NCBI GenBank assembly: GCA_934047225.1
Contig: OW203992.1
Coordinates: 8,731,501-8,795,500, forward strand
Direction: 5' to 3'
Source: Ypsolopha sequella
Taxonomy: Eukaryota; Arthropoda; Insecta; Lepidoptera; Ypsolophidae
DNA: 64,000 nt
Shown here: positions 44,911-56,614 of the stretch, piece after piece
Layout: the number at the start of each line of letters is the position of its first letter
Numbering within the stretch: position 1 is the first letter of the stretch
Program-made: the position numbers and the translations under genes
The notes under the pieces: model-generated
The model's input: only the letters and a program-made list of their open reading frames with translations
The model's database searches: none
Told to the model about the DNA's origin: nothing

Positions 44911-45106
44911 AAAGTAGAGTATGCTCCTCTGGAATAAAGCCTGTCTTTGTCTTGGACAGCTTGAACCCCTCGCTTTACTCAGGACTCTATATAACTCCCT
45001 CGCTTTGCTCAGGAGTTAACTCTAGACTCCCTCGTTATGCTCAGGGTTCAATATGCCGCCCGTGACGTAAGACACTGCTTTATTCCCTTAGTGCATAATC
45101 TACTAT
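44911..45106 (-). repeat. HP3 foldback repeat (related terminus, three GCTTTGCTC units)
   Basis: The whole segment folds back: AGTAGAGTATGCTC and GGAATAAAGC at the left pair with GCTTTATTCCC and GCATAATCTACT at the right. The apex holds three copies of CCCTCG-C/T-TTA/G-CTCAGG (44967, 44997, 45029). The minus-strand start ATAGTAGATTATGC is one base from the HP1 and HP2 terminus. Confidence 0.65.
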
Positions 45107-45189
45107 TATGGACGTACATAATAATACAGTGTCAGTAAGAGTAGCACAAAGTTGGTCCGGGAATTTTGATGTCAAAGATGTACCTACAT

Positions 45190-46021
45190 CGCTCTTTTTG
45201 CCCTGTTACGGATAAAATGGACGCCAATTTTGAAAAAGTGGAGCAAGATCGGCGTATCAGTAGTTACGACATAGCTGGGAATTGACCACAAAACAGTTTT
45301 GACCCATTTGAAAAAAGCTAGGTACACAAAAAAGCTCGATATTTGGGTGCCACTCGAGCTCACTGAAAGAAACCTAATGAACTGCGTACTCATTTGCGAT
45401 TCTTTATTGAGACGAAACCGAAACGTTTCTGAAGAGATTGATAACTGGTGAGGAAAAGTGGATCACGTACGACAAGAACGTGCGAAAAAGGTCGTGGTCA
45501 AAGGTCGGTCAGGCTTCACAGACTGTGGCCAAAAACCCGGGTTAACTCGCAATAAGATGAAGTTGTGTGTATGGTGGGATTGGAAGGGTATTGTTCATTG
45601 TGAGCTTTTACCGCCGGGCAGAATCATCGATTCAGATCTCTACTGCCAACATCTGATGAGATTAAAGCAAGAAGTTGAGAGAAAACGGCCGGAATTGATC
45701 AATAGAAAGAGTGTAGTCTTTCATCACAATAACGCTAGACCACACACAGCTTTAACCACTCAGCAAAAATTAAAAGAGGTTGGCTGGTAGGCAGTGTCAG
45801 GTTAACATCAAGAGAAAACTGCCAATACTACTTGTCGCGTTCTTTTTTTATCAGAAGTCCCAAAATTTCCACAGCAACGGGATAATGTGACTACCTACAA
45901 GATGGCAGAAAGTCATCGAACAAAATGGCACATATATACTATAATTAAATGTAAATAAACTAAAAAAAAAAATGTCTGAGTTTTCATATAAAATGCGAAG
46001 AAACTTTTTCCCCAACCTAAT
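45190..46021 (+). pseudogene. mariner transposon remnant with broken transposase
   Basis: The best-preserved block (45458-45790) reads mariner transposase: CVWWDWKGIVHCELLPPG, then DLYCQHLMRLKQEVE and NNARPHTA, which contains the second catalytic region. Just upstream another frame holds LITGEEKWITYD. Farther upstream, WVPLEL-type and ISSYDIAG words occur with stops and frameshifts. Downstream of 45790 only fragments remain (a WQKVIEQNG-type word near 45910). The 3' terminal inverted repeat (GAAACTTTTTCCCCAACCTA, ending at 46021) is well preserved and followed by TA. No 5' terminal repeat was found. The copy is inactive. Confidence 0.9.
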
Positions 46022-46329
46022 ATTAAATCATACACCTAATTCCTCGCCTGACGATATTTTGACGAAAACGGTAGCTTAAAAATAAGTTAAAAATAAAATT
46101 AATTAAATAATTGTAAAAGTGATAAAAGAAATTCGTTCCTTTGATATGTACAGTCGCCTGCATTATACTTTGATATTATACTTCATTCATGTTATGCGCA
46201 CTTAAAAAGCTTTTCGTTACTTAAAAGCTTCGATATAAGTGGTAAGCTTTATAGAGGTATGCCACTTTAATAAAGATTTATGTACGTAGTTCGCTATTAA
46301 ATATGACATATTCAATTAATATTATATTT

Positions 46330-46424
46330 GTTAACTTTGTAGTGTTGTAGACACACGGACGGACAACAAAGTCTCACCGTAAAGGTTCCTTTTGTACGTT
46401 TTAGATACTACGGAACCCTAAAAA
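46330..46424 (+). repeat. CGGAACCCTAAAAA-tailed repeat, 3' end only
   Basis: GGACGGACAACAAAGTCTCA, AAAGGTTCCTTTTGTACG and TACGGAACCCTAAAAA match the last ~95 bases of the 49459 copy. Confidence 0.75.
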
Positions 46425-46514
46425 TAAAAAAAACATAATATATATCGTCTATGATTAATACTTGCGACTGTCGGCACTTGGTCATCGTCATCAACTTCAT
46501 CATGTTGATATATC

Positions 46515-46570
46515 GTCTAGACATGAATCCCCGAGAGGGTGTCAGAGGTGTACTGAGTGCGAAATTGACA
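46515..46570 (-). repeat. SINE 3' end
   Basis: GACATGAATCCCCGAGAGGG and TGTCAGAGGTGT are the reverse of the SINE tail at 13600-13660. Confidence 0.55.
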
Positions 46571-46999
46571 GTCCACACTCGGAACGTGATGAGTGATGAA
46601 CCCTATTGACATTGTTCGGGCATAATATCCTTAACCTCTCTCAAACTTAAACTCACCACCGTCTTAAATAAGCTAACCTATGAGGATACAGAAAGCCTAC
46701 TGAAAATAGTCGCTTGAAAAATACAATCTGTTCTGAATGTCATTGCCAATTATTACATATACAACCTACCTATATTACTCTACACTGTACTTAATAACTT
46801 TAATTTTATCTTTTTATGTATTTAATTAATATTATATCCTTTTCAGTTCAAATACACTCCAAGTTTTACACTACACTACTCTACAAAACACCTATTAAAT
46901 TAATTACTTTTATGTATAAACCTATTTATAATATACACAGTTATGTTTAGAAAGTGTGTAATTTGAATAAGCCACCCTAAAAATGTTATATTTAGTATG

Positions 47000-47215
47000 T
47001 CAAACTAGATACCTGTCTGTCAAACAGTTTATTTCTATACCATGATTTCTATAAACTAGTACGGTGAGTAGTCTTGACTTGACTATAAATCTAATTATGT
47101 AAAACTTTATTGTTAAGGGTTTTGCTAATTGTTATTTATCGTAAATAATAAGCTTTTAATGTACCTTTGTTGTGAATAAAAATTCATTAATTAATTCATT
47201 CATTCAATACATGCT
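47000..47215 (+). repeat. LINE-type 3' end with ATTC tail
   Basis: An AT-rich UTR with TGTGAATAAAAATTCATTAA ends in ATTCATTCATTC. This resembles the microsatellite tail of a non-LTR element. Confidence 0.35.
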
Positions 47216-47224
47216 TTTTAGGGC

Positions 47225-47375
47225 ATGCAAGTTTCCTTACGATGTTTTCCTTCACCGTGGTATGTAAGAACAAATATACTATGCACATAAATTCCGAATA
47301 AACTCATTGGTGCATGCCCGACCAGGGATCGAACCAGGCCAGTATTTTACCCCTGAGCTAATTTCAATAGGTTTT
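47225..47375 (-). repeat. tRNA-derived SINE (minus strand)
   Basis: The reverse strand has A-box TAGCTCAGGGGTAAAATAC, B-box GGTTCGATCCC and the shared body GGAATTTATGTGCATAGTAT with GTGAAGGAAAACATCG. It belongs to the family of 6462 and 13405. Confidence 0.75.
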
Positions 47376-47451
47376 ATTAGGTTCATGGGTAACCGTGAAA
47401 TATCGGATAGTCTATAATCTTCACTAGTGAAATTATAAACTATCGGGTCTT

Positions 47452-47600
47452 TAGTTTATATAGCCAAATTCATACTGGAGACTCGGTGGTCAGGATGGAC
47501 CAAGGTTCAATGACTATTCTTTGGTTGCCTATCCCGAACATAATATTTATTGAGGTGAGCCCATTGACTTCGAAATCATTGGGTAAGCCGTTTGTTTACA
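47452..47600. repeat. Fragment of the foldback seen at 12857
   Basis: TATATAGCCAAATTCATACTGGAG and GGACCAAGGTTCAATGAC match the end and interior of the 12857-13112 element in part. Confidence 0.45.
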
Positions 47601-47839
47601 TCATATATTTATTTATTATATTTTCCTTTCATTTAGATAACTACTCACAATCAACAAGTTGCAACTACAATTTTCAATAAACCCCGATCCGTCGGCTAGT
47701 CCAGTTAAGCTTTAAAACCTTTCCGTATTTATTAAATTCCAATGCATGCCCAATTACACACATACCCGTAGAATCACGAGTTTACCGCGCGTGGATCGTG
47801 GTGAACATATCAGGAGGAAGAGAAACTGTGCTACGAGTA

Positions 47840-48026
47840 TACAGCTTGTTAAGATTATGTTGCGGAAGCCGGAAACTGGTACGAACAACTTTTATTATGA
47901 ATAAACCTCAAGACGCAAAAAAAATCAGCTGTTCCATAGAATAGTAAAACCTCCCAAAATGGATATGAAAACAACTTTTTCTTTTTTCATGATTTCTCGA
48001 TTTTTGGTTGTACTTAACACCCTGTA
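47840..48026. mobile_element. MITE with TACAGNNTGTTAAG ends
   Basis: TACAGCTTGTTAAG at the left and CTTAACACCCTGTA at the right are inverted ends. ATGTTGCGGAAGCCGGAAAC and GAACAACTTTTATTATG match the 9260 element. Confidence 0.6.
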
Positions 48027-48040
48027 TAGTAGGCCTACCA

Positions 48041-48283
48041 CAGTGGCGTGCACAGAACTTTTTACCGGAAAAACAATCAAAAGGTCAATGAAAAAATTTA
48101 AGTAACACTTTGAAAAAAAAAAGTTTGTATGACGCCAGGGTAGGCACTGCCTACCCTAGAGTGAACATTTTCATACAAACTTTTTTTTTTTCAAAGTGTT
48201 ATTTAAATTTTTTCTTATTTTTTTTATTGTCGTACTTGACCTTCTGATTGCTTTTCTGGAAAAAAGTTCTATGCACGCCACTG
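48041..48283. mobile_element. Family A hAT foldback, intact, with 8-bp duplication
   Basis: It has CAGTGGCGTGCACAGAAC ends, ~110-bp arms and the palindromic loop AGGGTAGGCACTGCCTACCCT. GCCTACCA flanks it on both sides (48033-48040 and 48284-48291). Confidence 0.9.
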
Positions 48284-48601
48284 GCCTACCATGAATTTGG
48301 GCCTCGATAATTGCTAGTGACTGCGTAAAATATTTATATGAGAAATTATACAGCGCCCCTAGCGGTTTACGAGAAGAACCATAATTTCTAATACAAATTA
48401 TTTTACGATAAATCTTTGGTCGCTAACGGGTATCGTTGTATGACATCGACTGACTTTTAGTAGCACGATGATATAATAAACTTATTCTTGGATACCAATC
48501 ATCAAATTACTATTAAATTGTATATTCATTAAAAAAAACCCTCTTAATATATTGCTTGACTTTTATCTGAAGAGTTATTTTTATTGCTAAAACACTAGTT
48601 G

Positions 48602-48986
48602 AGGTTAAACGTCAGTCACTTGGTGCAAAGTGCATAACGTAACTTTGTTTTTCTTGTTAAGAAAAAAATATATATAAGCATCTTGGTCTGTGGCAATTGA
48701 CGCCAATAGTTCAGTATTAGCAGAGAATATAAAGTATTACTACGTAATTAGTGAGGTTTATAAAGCAAGAGTTTGAAATTGTATACATGATTAGTCATAT
48801 TCTTTTCAAAACCAACTTAATTTTTAATTGTGCATTAAATTTCTGACTGATGATTTATAAACCTCACTAAAACTAAACTATTAGCGTTAATTACCACATA
48901 CCAAAAGGTTTTTCAATGTTTAACTCCTAAACAAGATAAACAAAGTTAAGTTATGCACTTTTCGCTAAGCAACTGACGTTTAACCT
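48602..48986. mobile_element. Foldback MITE, ~385 bp
   Basis: AGGTTAAACGTCAGTCACTT and AAGTGCATAACGTAACTTTG are mirrored by AAAGTTAAGTTATGCACTTT and CAACTGACGTTTAACCTT. An inner pair GTGAGGTTTATAAA and TTTATAAACCTCAC forms a second stem. Confidence 0.75.
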
Positions 48987-49291
48987 TAAGGGGGAACGAT
49001 TCGTATCCGCTACAAAACGCCCAACATAAGATTCTTCTTGTTATTTTTGGTTTAAAGATATTAAATAAATGTTATTAATGGCATATTGCGAAGATAGTTT
49101 AATGGCAGTTTGGCTTTTACGGATTAAATTTGTTATTTTATGCGTTACGTTGTAAATTAATCGGTACACATTGTACTTAAAAGCGTGTTTGAATTAAAAT
49201 AATAAAAACATGCTTAGTAGAAGTAGGCTTGAATTCATATTTGTGGTGATATTTCTTGCCAAGTGTATGTAAACAGCAGAACCGGTAGTAG

Positions 49292-49346
49292 ATAAACTTA
49301 CCAGTACCTGCCTTACTGGACCTAGGGCGGGTACTGGTAAGTTTAT
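49292..49346. repeat. Short hairpin, 21-bp arms
   Basis: ATAAACTTACCAGTACC and GGTACTGGTAAGTTTAT pair with one mismatch over 21 bases around a 14-base loop. It is isolated. It may be a MITE remnant or a small-RNA hairpin. Confidence 0.6.
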
Positions 49347-49458
49347 ATTACGCCACAGGCGAAAGTGCAAGCGAAATCATACTGACATGTATAAAATCAA
49401 CCGCACACTCACAAGTATGCTGCCAAGGTATAGTTAAAACTTAAAACAATAGCAAAAA

Positions 49459-50005
49459 AAACCGGCCAAGTGCGAGTCAGACTCGCTTACTTAGGGTTCC
49501 GTATTGTGCATAATAAATTTAATGTTGTAGGTAATTGTTTGTCATGAATTTCTCAACTGCTTTACTTTTCTTGTAATCTTTACGTAAACACTTATTACCA
49601 TGATTTTTTTTCATATTTTTCGGTTTACCAGTTTCGGAGATAAGGGGGGGGGGGGCATACATATTTTTGTGGGTTTTTTAAAGATTTCTCGAAACCACTG
49701 CAATTAAATATGGTAAAAGTATATATTTTTACAATCAACTTTTTAATATCTACAATTTGATACCCGTATTGTATTTTTAGGGTAATATTTTTTATTTTTC
49801 TCACTTTTGTTTTGGAAATATTTTGAACAATTTAAACTTTTTTTTACACTGTTTAATGTGGACAAATTAATGCTATTTTTGTGCCAAATTTCATGTCTTT
49901 ATCTTTAACGGTGCTAAAGCTATGAGGCTGTGACATACGGACGGGCAACGGAGTCTCACCATAAAGGTTCCTTTAGTGCCTTATAGGTACTACGGAACCC
50001 TAACA
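49459..50005 (+). repeat. CGGAACCCTAAAAA-tailed repeat, long copy
   Basis: It begins AAACCGGCCAAGTGCGAGTC and ends GGTACTACGGAACCCTAA. Internal words (TTTTCATATTTTTCGGT, GTCTTTATCTTTAACGGTGC) are shared with 54919-55632. No coding frame is preserved. Confidence 0.8.
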
Positions 50006-50467
50006 ATAATAGATTGCAGTCTAGATCGTGGCTCAGATCCATCTTACAATTGATTCTACGAGTATCCTCTCAGCAGCTGAGGAGCTGCATACAGCGCTGT
50101 CCCCTGCCATGTGCCCCTACCCCCCTACTCTTGCCTCGACCGGCCAATTTATTCCCGGGATGTCAGATTTCGAGGGCCTCGTTACGACTAAGCCTCCAAT
50201 TAGACTTATCCCTAATTAAGAGATGCCAATAAATTACCCTCCATCACGGACTAACGAAGACGCGGTACGCTAATAACACTAATTGATTTTGAGTAATGCG
50301 CTAGAGTTTTGATGGAGCCGATTTCTAGAGAAATGGGGGGAGGCGATCGGTTGGGCTGATTTGAATGTCAGCTGCAATTTAGATATTCAGTAAGTTGTAA
50401 CAACAACAAGGTCTTTTCACAGACAAACCCCTCACGGGGTGTGGGAGGAGTGGCTGACAGACAATAT
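50006..50467. other. GC-richer non-repetitive block
   Basis: Positions 50010-50350 are less AT-rich, with CCAATTAGAC and CCTAATTAAG words and an AGCAGCTGAGGAGCTGC palindrome. It may be regulatory. The two overlapping short ORFs here look like composition only. Confidence 0.3.
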
Positions 50468-51320
50468 AAAAACCGGTCAAGTGCGAGTCGGGAATCGCTC
50501 TTTTAGGGTTCCACACATATGACCAATTATTTTAAGCTAGATATTTATTTAATTTTAGGTAATGCTCTAATTCTGTCAGACATAAAAACTGCAAAATTAA
50601 GTTGATTGAGTATTCGGGAACCTAAGCCTAAAACTACATTATAAATCGGCGTTTTCACTATATTTTGTTTAAAAAAATTTCAATTCCTAACCTCTTTGGC
50701 CTTTGAGATAGACCCCGCAACGAAAATGGTCTAGAATTGGTAACTTTGATAGCCCCCATTTCTTTACTTTTTAAGATAAAATAAAATGAAAAAATAATTT
50801 ATACTCTACTTAATGAGCTCTAAAGACCCCACCCCACATGCTAAGGTGAAAAAAAAATATTTTTTTTAGCTCCATTTTCATGTATGAGGGCTCCCTGAAA
50901 AATTATTTAATTACATTTTAAATTTGGTTTTGAGTCAACATTTTACACAACATATAAAAATTTCAGGTTTCTATCTCATTTTATTTAAGAGTTTTGTGTA
51001 TTTTCGAATATATTTTGGCCCACTTTGGGCCCGGCATCAGTTGAATGGTGAAAAATTTCAATACAGAATGACGTGAAATAAAAAAAATATATACATAGCC
51101 TTATTACTAATTAAATTAGCGTAACCTACTTTTGAACAAAAAAAAAAAGAAAAATTTCAAAGAACAGACAGAATGTTACTGTTATTTTTGTTGTTTATAA
51201 TTATTGAATTAAATGAAAACATTTATTCCATTTAAGAGCTAGACAGACGGACAACAGAGTGACATTAATAGGGCTCCGATTTGCCCTTTGGATTTAATTT
51301 GCCTACGGAACCCTAAAAAT
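50468..51320 (+). repeat. CGGAACCCTAAAAA-tailed repeat, longest copy
   Basis: AAACCGGTCAAGTGCGAGTC and TTTTAGGGTTCC at the start, GACAGACGGACAACAGAGTG and CTACGGAACCCTAAAAAT at the end. The middle is diverged and AT-rich. Confidence 0.78.
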
Positions 51321-52445
51321 GAGCAATAGTAATAGTACGTGACTCACGAGATATCGTCTCTTGCGAGCCTTTATTAAATATCTTATACCTTAATCTACGT
51401 AGTATGTATATACTAAATTCAAAAATGAAGCAGGGATCTTTTCTCTATTCTTAGTACCTAATTATTTTAAGATTTATTTTCTAACTATAAACTGAAGCAG
51501 GTAGCCAACGTTACATCGACACTAACTAAAGCGGAATCGAGTTTTAATTGCCATCCATTTACATAGTAAAAGCTAACATTTAATTACTGAGACTAAACAT
51601 AGGACTAAAATATTTCCACCTGCAAGTTACAGGTAAACCCACACTTACAAGGAAAACCTGACTTTGCCCAGAACCGTTGCAAAACTAGCACTAACCAAGC
51701 CTAAGTTGAGGTATTTTTTTAAAGGTTCTGTTGATAAACGGACACCGGTCTTCTGTCCGTCCGCGTCATAAACCAAAACTTTACGTTGTGTTATTGAGCT
51801 GGAATTTGAAATTTAGGCATATTATACTAAATACCAGAGGAAAATACAGAAAATGTTGGATGACGTCACATTTTGAAAATTCGTGTGGTTTCTGGCAGAT
51901 AATTCGACGGTATATTAATTATCAATTTATAATTTCTAGTTTATATTTGTGTGCCAATCCAATGGTTAGGCGTATAAGACTTGTTAATTTTGTTAAAATC
52001 CTACCTGTATCGTTTACCTATGCGTGAACTAATAATTATAAATTGCTGTCTGATTTTGGAAAAATGAACCCGCAAACTTTTTGGTGCATTATATTATAAT
52101 ATTTAAAATTTTACCCCTTGTGCAATATTTTATTATTATTATTTTCTTATATACCAAGTAGTTTGTTCACATTGTAAACTTTGTGTGTAACACGCAGACT
52201 ACAACATAGTAAACTCATACCTTTCGTATGTGTGGGAGTAAAATAATTAGCTTGCTTAAATTGATTAATCCTATTATGGAGATGCCGTATAATCTGTTCC
52301 TCAAATACAATCATTAACTGCAACTTCAATGCATATATTTTCATTACAATTTCTAACCAAGTGCGTTGGCTACGGTACATCTTTTTTACGATTCTCGCCC
52401 TTCTGTGAACTTAGTACGAACTGCTGGATAGAAAAGTCAATATTT
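51321..52445. other. No recognised gene
   Basis: AT-rich. ORFs at 51731 and 52147 (minus) lack any domain or compositional support. Confidence 0.4.
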
Positions 52446-53050
52446 GAATGGGTCACCTGGAAAAGGTTTTAAGCAACAAAATGGAATTTTTAGGAAAACT
52501 AAATTTTTAATGTCATTTCAGTTATTTACTGTCAAATATATTACAATTATGTTTATATTATAATAAATCTCAAATAAGAAAGCAATAACAAAATAAGCAA
52601 TTCAGCACTGAAAAATAAACAAAATAATTCCTTAATTTATGGAAAAACGTCGCATCTAACGTTGTTTGCAATAATGGTTGACATATTGTTGGATGTCACA
52701 CATCTTTGTTAAAACTTTAGGGGGGCTATTCCGCTGCTGTAGTGTAACCTATCTGCTCGGATATTCCTTTCCGGCATTCCTCAGCACCTCGTTCATCACA
52801 TCTCGCCACTCTTAAATGTCAATCTTTAATTTTTTTCCCCTTATTTACTTTCTTTGCAGCACCCTGCACCTCCGCCATCTTACAACGTTTTTCGCCTAAT
52901 AAACTTTCGGTTATGATGTTGACATTATAAAAAATCTGAGAATAGTGCTTATTAAACCAAACTGTCCATGGAATCAATTAGAACGTTTTTCCATCAAAAA
53001 GATGACATGGCATAATCTGTTGGTTACAACGTTTTCCAGGTGACCCATTC
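52446..53050. mobile_element. 605-bp inverted-repeat element with ATTT duplication
   Basis: GAATGGGTCACCTGGAAAA at the left and TTTTCCAGGTGACCCATTC at the right are exact inverted ends; similarity continues through GTTNTAANCAACA. ATTT flanks both sides (52442-52445 and 53051-53054). On the minus strand GTAAGATGGCGGAGG (near 52876) opens a short frame, MAEVQGAAKKVNKGKKIKD, before a stop; another helix-like word (EWRDVMNEVL) follows in a different frame. These may be transposase or captured-gene remnants. Confidence 0.65.
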
Positions 53051-53054
53051 ATTT

Positions 53055-54399
53055 GATGCAACAGGACATAAATCGTCATGTTTAATTGAATTAAAAGTCC
53101 CACACTATAATAATCTGTATTATGTATTATGTATTATGCTACGAGGCGGTAAGCGATGCGGTCGCTGCGGTCGACCATTTCAAAGTTCAAAGCGATGCAA
53201 ATAAACGAAAAAGGATGCAGTAAATCGAGAAAAAGGTTAATAAAAGGAACGATATCTCTACATCTTATCAGTGAAGCCTTGTTTGTTTGTCCATGTAAAG
53301 GACGAAGTTTTCCAAATAAATATCATTTCGACTTTTTGTAACGACGATTCTAAAGGGCAGTTTACTAGAGCAGTGTACAAAAATGTAGAAATGAAATATA
53401 TTTATTTATGTAATATTTCACCTACGTTATTATATTCTAATGACCGGTCTGTTTTAATTTAAAATAAAAATAAACAATTTTACTAAGAAGAATATCGGAA
53501 AATACAATAAAAAAAAATATATATTTGGCACACTTAAATTCAATGAAACAAAATACTTGAAAAATAAAAATACGGAAACAAAGAATAAATGTGATGCAAT
53601 AAGTAAATACAACAAAGTTGATAAATCAATAAACTAATAATAAATACAAATACGTTATTTAAATAAATATTGTGCCTAACTCCGCCCCCATTCGATTAGC
53701 CTTTCTAAGAAACTTAGCAAGATCATGTCTTTTTTTTATTTTTTATATATTTTCCTTCACAAACACGAGTGACGAGTGAAGCTGCAGGCGGGCGGATAAC
53801 TCATAAAATAAAAGAGACAAAAGTACGGAATGATCAAGTGCATGGCGCGATGCAACATGATATCTTCGTCGGGTGTGCTTTACTCCACAAAATATGGCCG
53901 TGCCGCTCTACATTTAAGGCGCCTGTTCAGCGTCATCCGAAAATTACTCTTACCAATACTACTTTATTACAAATTAAATTTTATAAAGTTCCTCTGATGC
54001 CGACAAGAAGGCGAAATATATCTGAAAATAATTGTTATAAAGTGTTTTTATAGGAATATATAATGAAAACGGAATAAAAAACAAATAAGTTTTCTTTAAT
54101 ATTAATTTATTTAATCTTACCAATAACGATATTTCTCTTAAATTAGATGTTTAAAATTTTGAAAAAAATATATAGTGTAATTTAAAGTATAAGGAAAAAA
54201 ACTGGTTTCTGAAAATTATTCTTGCGTTAAAAAAATAGTATGAAAATATTGTTCAAAGTTAAGCTGTTTTAGACAAAAATTAAGTAAAATTGGTTATTTA
54301 TTTGATTTGTATGGTTTTTGCACTTAAATACAAAGAAAATATTGTTTAGAAAAATTATTTATGGTATTTTTTTTCGGTCCATCGCGTCCATGTGAAAAA
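53055..54399. other. No recognised gene
   Basis: AT-rich. A CpG-containing patch at 53770-53950 carries a 94-codon ORF with no recognisable domain; I do not support it as a gene. Confidence 0.35.
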
Positions 54400-54545
54400 A
54401 TATTTTCTTCTATTTTGCGTTATCCGGAGACCCCGCGTCGGAATGCTGTGCGCGATGATATGAACATTATTTCAATAAATTTTCAGTCGTTTTTTGTACC
54501 GACACAAGTTGACTCAAGGTCGTTAGGGACTACCTGCCCCTTAAC
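54400..54545 (+). repeat. Repeat family C, copy 3
   Basis: TTATCCGGAGACCCCGCGTC, GAATGCTGTGCGCGATGATA, GTCGTTAGGGACTACCTGCC: this is the uninterrupted order that the hAT insertion at 29149 splits. Confidence 0.6.
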
Positions 54546-54918
54546 TACATGTAATAGAAATGTTTTAGAGAGTAAAGAAACTGTGGGAATGCGCTACATT
54601 TACATTTTATCAATTACTTTATAACCCTAATGACTTAAAAAGGTTGATCAAAATGGAACTGTCTTGTTAAACCGGTCGAGCTTATTCAATATTGATTCTC
54701 CATAATGATGTTATGGTTAATATTTTTTGTGAAACTAGCACTTGAGTTTATGCAAACAAAATAATCTGACCGCAACCCAACATTAAAGACGAAATTATGC
54801 ATCTCGTAAAAAGTATAAAAAGGTGTAGCGGTTTGTACATGACTCACTTGCCCTATCTCCGGCAGATTGACTGAAATCCTAAAAGTAGAATCCAGAAATA
54901 AAAAAACCTATTTTTCCT

Positions 54919-55632
54919 GTAAGCATATATTACCAAGATTTTTTTCATATTTTTCGGTCCACCAGTTTTGGAGATAAGGGGGGGACATACATTTTTTGTG
55001 GTTTTTCGAGTATTTCTCGGAATAGATGCAATTAAATATAGTAAAACTATATATTTTCACAATCAGCTTTTTAATACCTACAATTTGATATTCATATTGG
55101 ATTTTTATAAAATATTTGTTTATTTATTTTGCTTCTTTTTTTATATTTCTCATTTGTGCTCAACTTTTTTAAATTGCTATAGTTTTCCTGTAATGACCAG
55201 TTATTATCTACAATCGACATTTTTTTCATATTTTTCGGTCCACCAGTTTCGGAGATAAGGCCCCTCCCTACATACTTTTGTGGTTTTTTAAAGATTTCTC
55301 GAAACCTGTGCCAGTAAATATAGTAAAAATATACATTTTTACTATTAACTTTTTAATATCTACAATTTGATACACATATTGTATTTTTAGAATAATATTT
55401 TTTATTTTTCTCACTTTGTTTTGGAAATATTTTGAACAATTTCAAATTTTTCATGCATTTTTTCACGTAATATGTGGGCAAATTAATGCTATTTTTGTGC
55501 CAAATTTCATGTCTTTATCTTTAACGGTGCTAAAGTTGTGAGGCTTTGACATACGGACGGACGGACGGACAACGGAGTCTCACCATAAAGGTTCCTTTTT
55601 TTTTTCTTTTAGGTACTACGGAACCCTAAAAA
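54919..55632 (+). repeat. CGGAACCCTAAAAA-tailed repeat with internal duplication
   Basis: TTTTTTTCATATTTTTCGGT-CCACCAGTTTTGGAGATAAG occurs near 54940 and again near 55225, so the 5' part is duplicated. The 3' end has GACGGACGGACGG and ACTACGGAACCCTAAAAA. Confidence 0.75.
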
Positions 55633-55766
55633 CAAAAATACATGGTCATGGCATGTTTCCTGTTTAGACACAAACAGATGCTTTTAAATCAGGAAGGTTT
55701 TATCACACAGCGCTTTTCTTCACTTTTCAGCAAGTTGTACGGATATTTAAAAAAAAGTCATTGGTG

Positions 55767-55840
55767 ATTTCTTGAGATTCAAACCTACTGGATCTCAAGC
55801 TCGAGAAACCGGCATCCCACCAACTAAGCTACCGTGTCGC
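55767..55840 (-). repeat. tRNA-like SINE head
   Basis: The reverse strand has A-box TAGCTTAGTTGG (55820-55831) and B-box-like GGTTTGAATCTC (55774-55785). The T-stem and acceptor do not pair properly, so it is a tRNA-derived repeat or pseudogene rather than a working tRNA. Confidence 0.65.
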
Positions 55841-56614
55841 TAATAGCAAAATCGTTGGCTTTTTTCTCCAATAACCCGTTCAGGGTTATTATTTATTTTT
55901 GATGATGATGGTGTTTTTAATTATAAACGAAGAACAAAGGTATGGAGCGTGACCGTGTCTTGTGAAATCAAACGGGATAACTAATCACGTGATTTCATTC
56001 CAAATTCAAAAGTTGCATGTCCATCCACAGACAAACTTCACACACAAACAAACTTAATATATAGCACTGCAAAATTCACGTACCTATTTAAAATATTGGT
56101 CTTACACTGAGCCGGAATGAAACCCCCAAGGAAACGGTTTAGTGCCAAATCAAATTATGATCGGACAAGAGAGAGACTGGGCAGTGGAGCTAACAGTATG
56201 GACATGACGAAGAATACATGACGAAAATACTTATTCTGTTATATGTTATTATCATAGACGAATACAGCCTACAGACTCCTCATAACAGGCGACCGATTTC
56301 TGTCAACACATCTGACTGAACCAGCAGATACAATTTGCCACTCCAAAATTATATGTTTCTGTAGACCAAACCAAAATGGCTTCTACATTCATTACATTAG
56401 AGTTGTCGTCTTCGGGAAAGATACGTTTGTGGCGCTGTACATAAGATTGGAAGAGACAATAGGATTGCAGTATCCCGTTTCGATTGTTGACAGAATTATT
56501 TGTACGCAAGATGTTGAACAATAGACGTCTTTCTGAGCTGTATTGTCTATGTATGTTATAAAAACAAACACAAAATAAACTACTGTCTTATGTAGGATTG
56601 ACAACTAAACACAT

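Noticed and set aside
53769..54053. A 94-codon ORF with mixed composition
   Set aside because: No recognisable motif, splice signal or regulatory context.
55767..55840. Possible functional tRNA gene
   Set aside because: A and B boxes are present, but the acceptor and T stems do not pair; called a SINE head instead.
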